From the NCBI RefSeq assembly GCF_025717535.1, contig NZ_JAJIRO010000001.1, positions 744,001 through 808,000 of the forward strand: 64,000 nt of DNA. Reading direction: 5' to 3'. Of the stretch, positions 63,056 to 64,000 are shown piece after piece (within the stretch, counting starts at the first letter, position 1; every line of letters begins with the position of its first letter). The notes below the pieces were generated by a model, which worked only from the letters and a program-made list of their open reading frames with translations, was not told the DNA's origin and did no database searches. Position numbers and translations under genes: made by a program. Origin of the DNA: Paucibacter sp. Y2R2-4. Its GTDB lineage: Bacteria > Pseudomonadota > Gammaproteobacteria > Burkholderiales > Burkholderiaceae_C.

Positions 63056-63976
63056 TCACTTGTAACGAATGGTCGGATTGATCAGGCCGTAGAGCAGGTC
63101 CACGATCAGATTGATCAAAATGAACTGCAGCGAGAACAGCAAGACCTCGGCCTGGATGACCGGGTAATCGCGCATCTCGACGGCATCCACCAAGAGCCGG
63201 CCCATGCCCGGCCAATTGAAAACCTTCTCCACCACGATGGAGCCGCCGAGCAAGAAGCCGAACTGCAGCCCCATCATGGTCACGACCGGAATCAAGGCAT
63301 TGCGCAGCCCATGTTTGAGCACGACGCCGGTCTCAGAGACCCCCTTGGCCCGCGCAGTGCGGATGTAGTCCTCATGCAAGATGTCCACAAAGGATGAACG
63401 GGTGAAGCGCGCCATCACCGCCGCCACACCCGCCCCCAGGGTCAGTGAAGGCAAGACGTAATGCCGCCAACTGTCAGCGCCCACTGTGGGCAGCCAGCCC
63501 AAGCCCACCGCAAACACCATCATCAAAAGCAGGCCCAAGGCGAAGGACGGGAAGGAGATGCCCGACACAGCCAGCGTCATACCCAATCGGTCCTGCCAGC
63601 GATTGCGCTTGACGGCGGCCACCACCCCAATCACCAAGCCGAACAGCACCGACCAACCCATGGCCGCCAGCGTTAGCTTCAAGGTGAAGGGGAAACGGTC
63701 GGCAATCTCATCGATCACCGGCCGCTTGGTGCGAATGGAATGGCCAAAATCGCCGCGCAGCGCGCCGCCGACGAAGCGGGTGAACTGCTCCAGCATCGGC
63801 TTGTCCAGCCCCAGATCGCGCCGCACCAGCTCCACCGTTTCGGGGTCGGCCTCAGCTCCGGCCGCCAGCCGCGCCGGGTCGCCGGGCAGCAGGTGGACGA
63901 AGAAGAACACAAACACGGCGACGATCAGCAAGGTGGGCAAGAGGCCTGCCAAGCGCTTGAGGAGGTACTGAAACAT
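63056..63976 (-). CDS. Dipeptide/oligopeptide ABC transporter permease (DppB/GsiC type)
   Basis: 306 residues and six membrane segments. [39 protein letters not shown] is the classical DppB N-terminus. The EAA-type loop is [64 protein letters not shown]. Substrate class is peptides or glutathione; the neighbouring P1 peptidase favours peptides. It heads this part of the operon; upstream genes lie beyond the window edge. Confidence 0.93.
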   Translation of the reverse strand: MFQYLLKRLAGLLPTLLIVAVFVFFFVHLLPGDPARLAAGAEADPETVELVRRDLGLDKPMLEQFTRFVGGALRGDFGHSIRTKRPVIDEIADRFPFTLKLTLAAMGWSVLFGLVIGVVAAVKRNRWQDRLGMTLAVSGISFPSFALGLLLMMVFAVGLGWLPTVGADSWRHYVLPSLTLGAGVAAVMARFTRSSFVDILHEDYIRTARAKGVSETGVVLKHGLRNALIPVVTMMGLQFGFLLGGSIVVEKVFNWPGMGRLLVDAVEMRDYPVIQAEVLLFSLQFILINLIVDLLYGLINPTIRYK

Positions 63977-64000
63977 GGGCGAGCGCTCAAGTCCTGGTGA

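Overview
The window is about 64 kb of GC-rich bacterial chromosome. Gene content and protein style point to a betaproteobacterium of the order Burkholderiales, probably near the Roseateles/Paucibacter/Pelomonas/Rubrivivax group. Supporting genes are pterin-carbinolamine dehydratase next to RsgA, a fused PabB-PabC, SlyX, YaeQ, YajQ, divergent pirin/LysR, the PEP-CTERM TPR protein PrsT and two PEP-CTERM proteins. The genus is an inference. I found no rRNA, tRNA, transposase, integrase or CRISPR array.

Layout. (1) 1-4058: the 3' part of a glutaminyl cyclase gene, a GNAT gene broken by an in-frame amber codon, then a small integron-type cassette array without integrase. Its genes all read on the minus strand: a 4-TM membrane protein, a LysE-family exporter, a 56-residue membrane peptide and a CPBP protease. 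Two closely related attC sites of about 111 bp and extra core sites lie between them. A diverged copy of the last codons of glutaminyl cyclase lies beyond the far side. (2) 4059-9763: RDD membrane protein, two exported YciI-like proteins, a DMT exporter, an ankyrin protein, the ScoAB CoA-transferase and a divergent PAS-LuxR regulator with a perfect inverted repeat between them. (3) 9770-18546: slyX, trhO, an alpha/beta hydrolase, a polar amino-acid ABC importer operon with an internal AstE/AspA-like deacylase, and a CHASE-PAS histidine kinase. (4) 18557-25915: DUF599, pirin/LysR pair, gluQ, a tandem-domain FKBP, a PEP-CTERM SGNH hydrolase, EVE, VOC and a WYL regulator. (5) 25933-30841: an MksF-MksE-MksB (JetABC-like) condensin operon without an MksG/JetD nuclease. 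(6) 30893-42899: GGDEF-EAL protein, cold-shock/DUF1294 fusion, DEAD-box helicase with a long leader, a SNF2-like protein whose ATPase motifs are degenerate and which carries a histone-H1-like tail, pabBC, orn and an M48 protease. (7) 42896-56852: phhB, rsgA, SDR, receiver protein, M3 peptidase, periplasmic coiled coil, yaeQ, S9 peptidase, GNAT-DUF924 fusion, argG, murB, yajQ and a periplasmic aspartyl protease. (8) 56985-63976: prsT, a PEP-CTERM protein with apparent Cys-Gln thioester-domain motifs, a P1 peptidase and two dipeptide permeases.

Most of the window is ordinary housekeeping and transport. The parts most worth a second look are the integrase-less cassette array with its flanking gene relic, the nuclease-less Mks operon, the SNF2-like pseudo-ATPase, and the PEP-CTERM protein that looks like a Gram-negative thioester adhesin. 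All identifications come from reading sequence and motifs; no database search was run.
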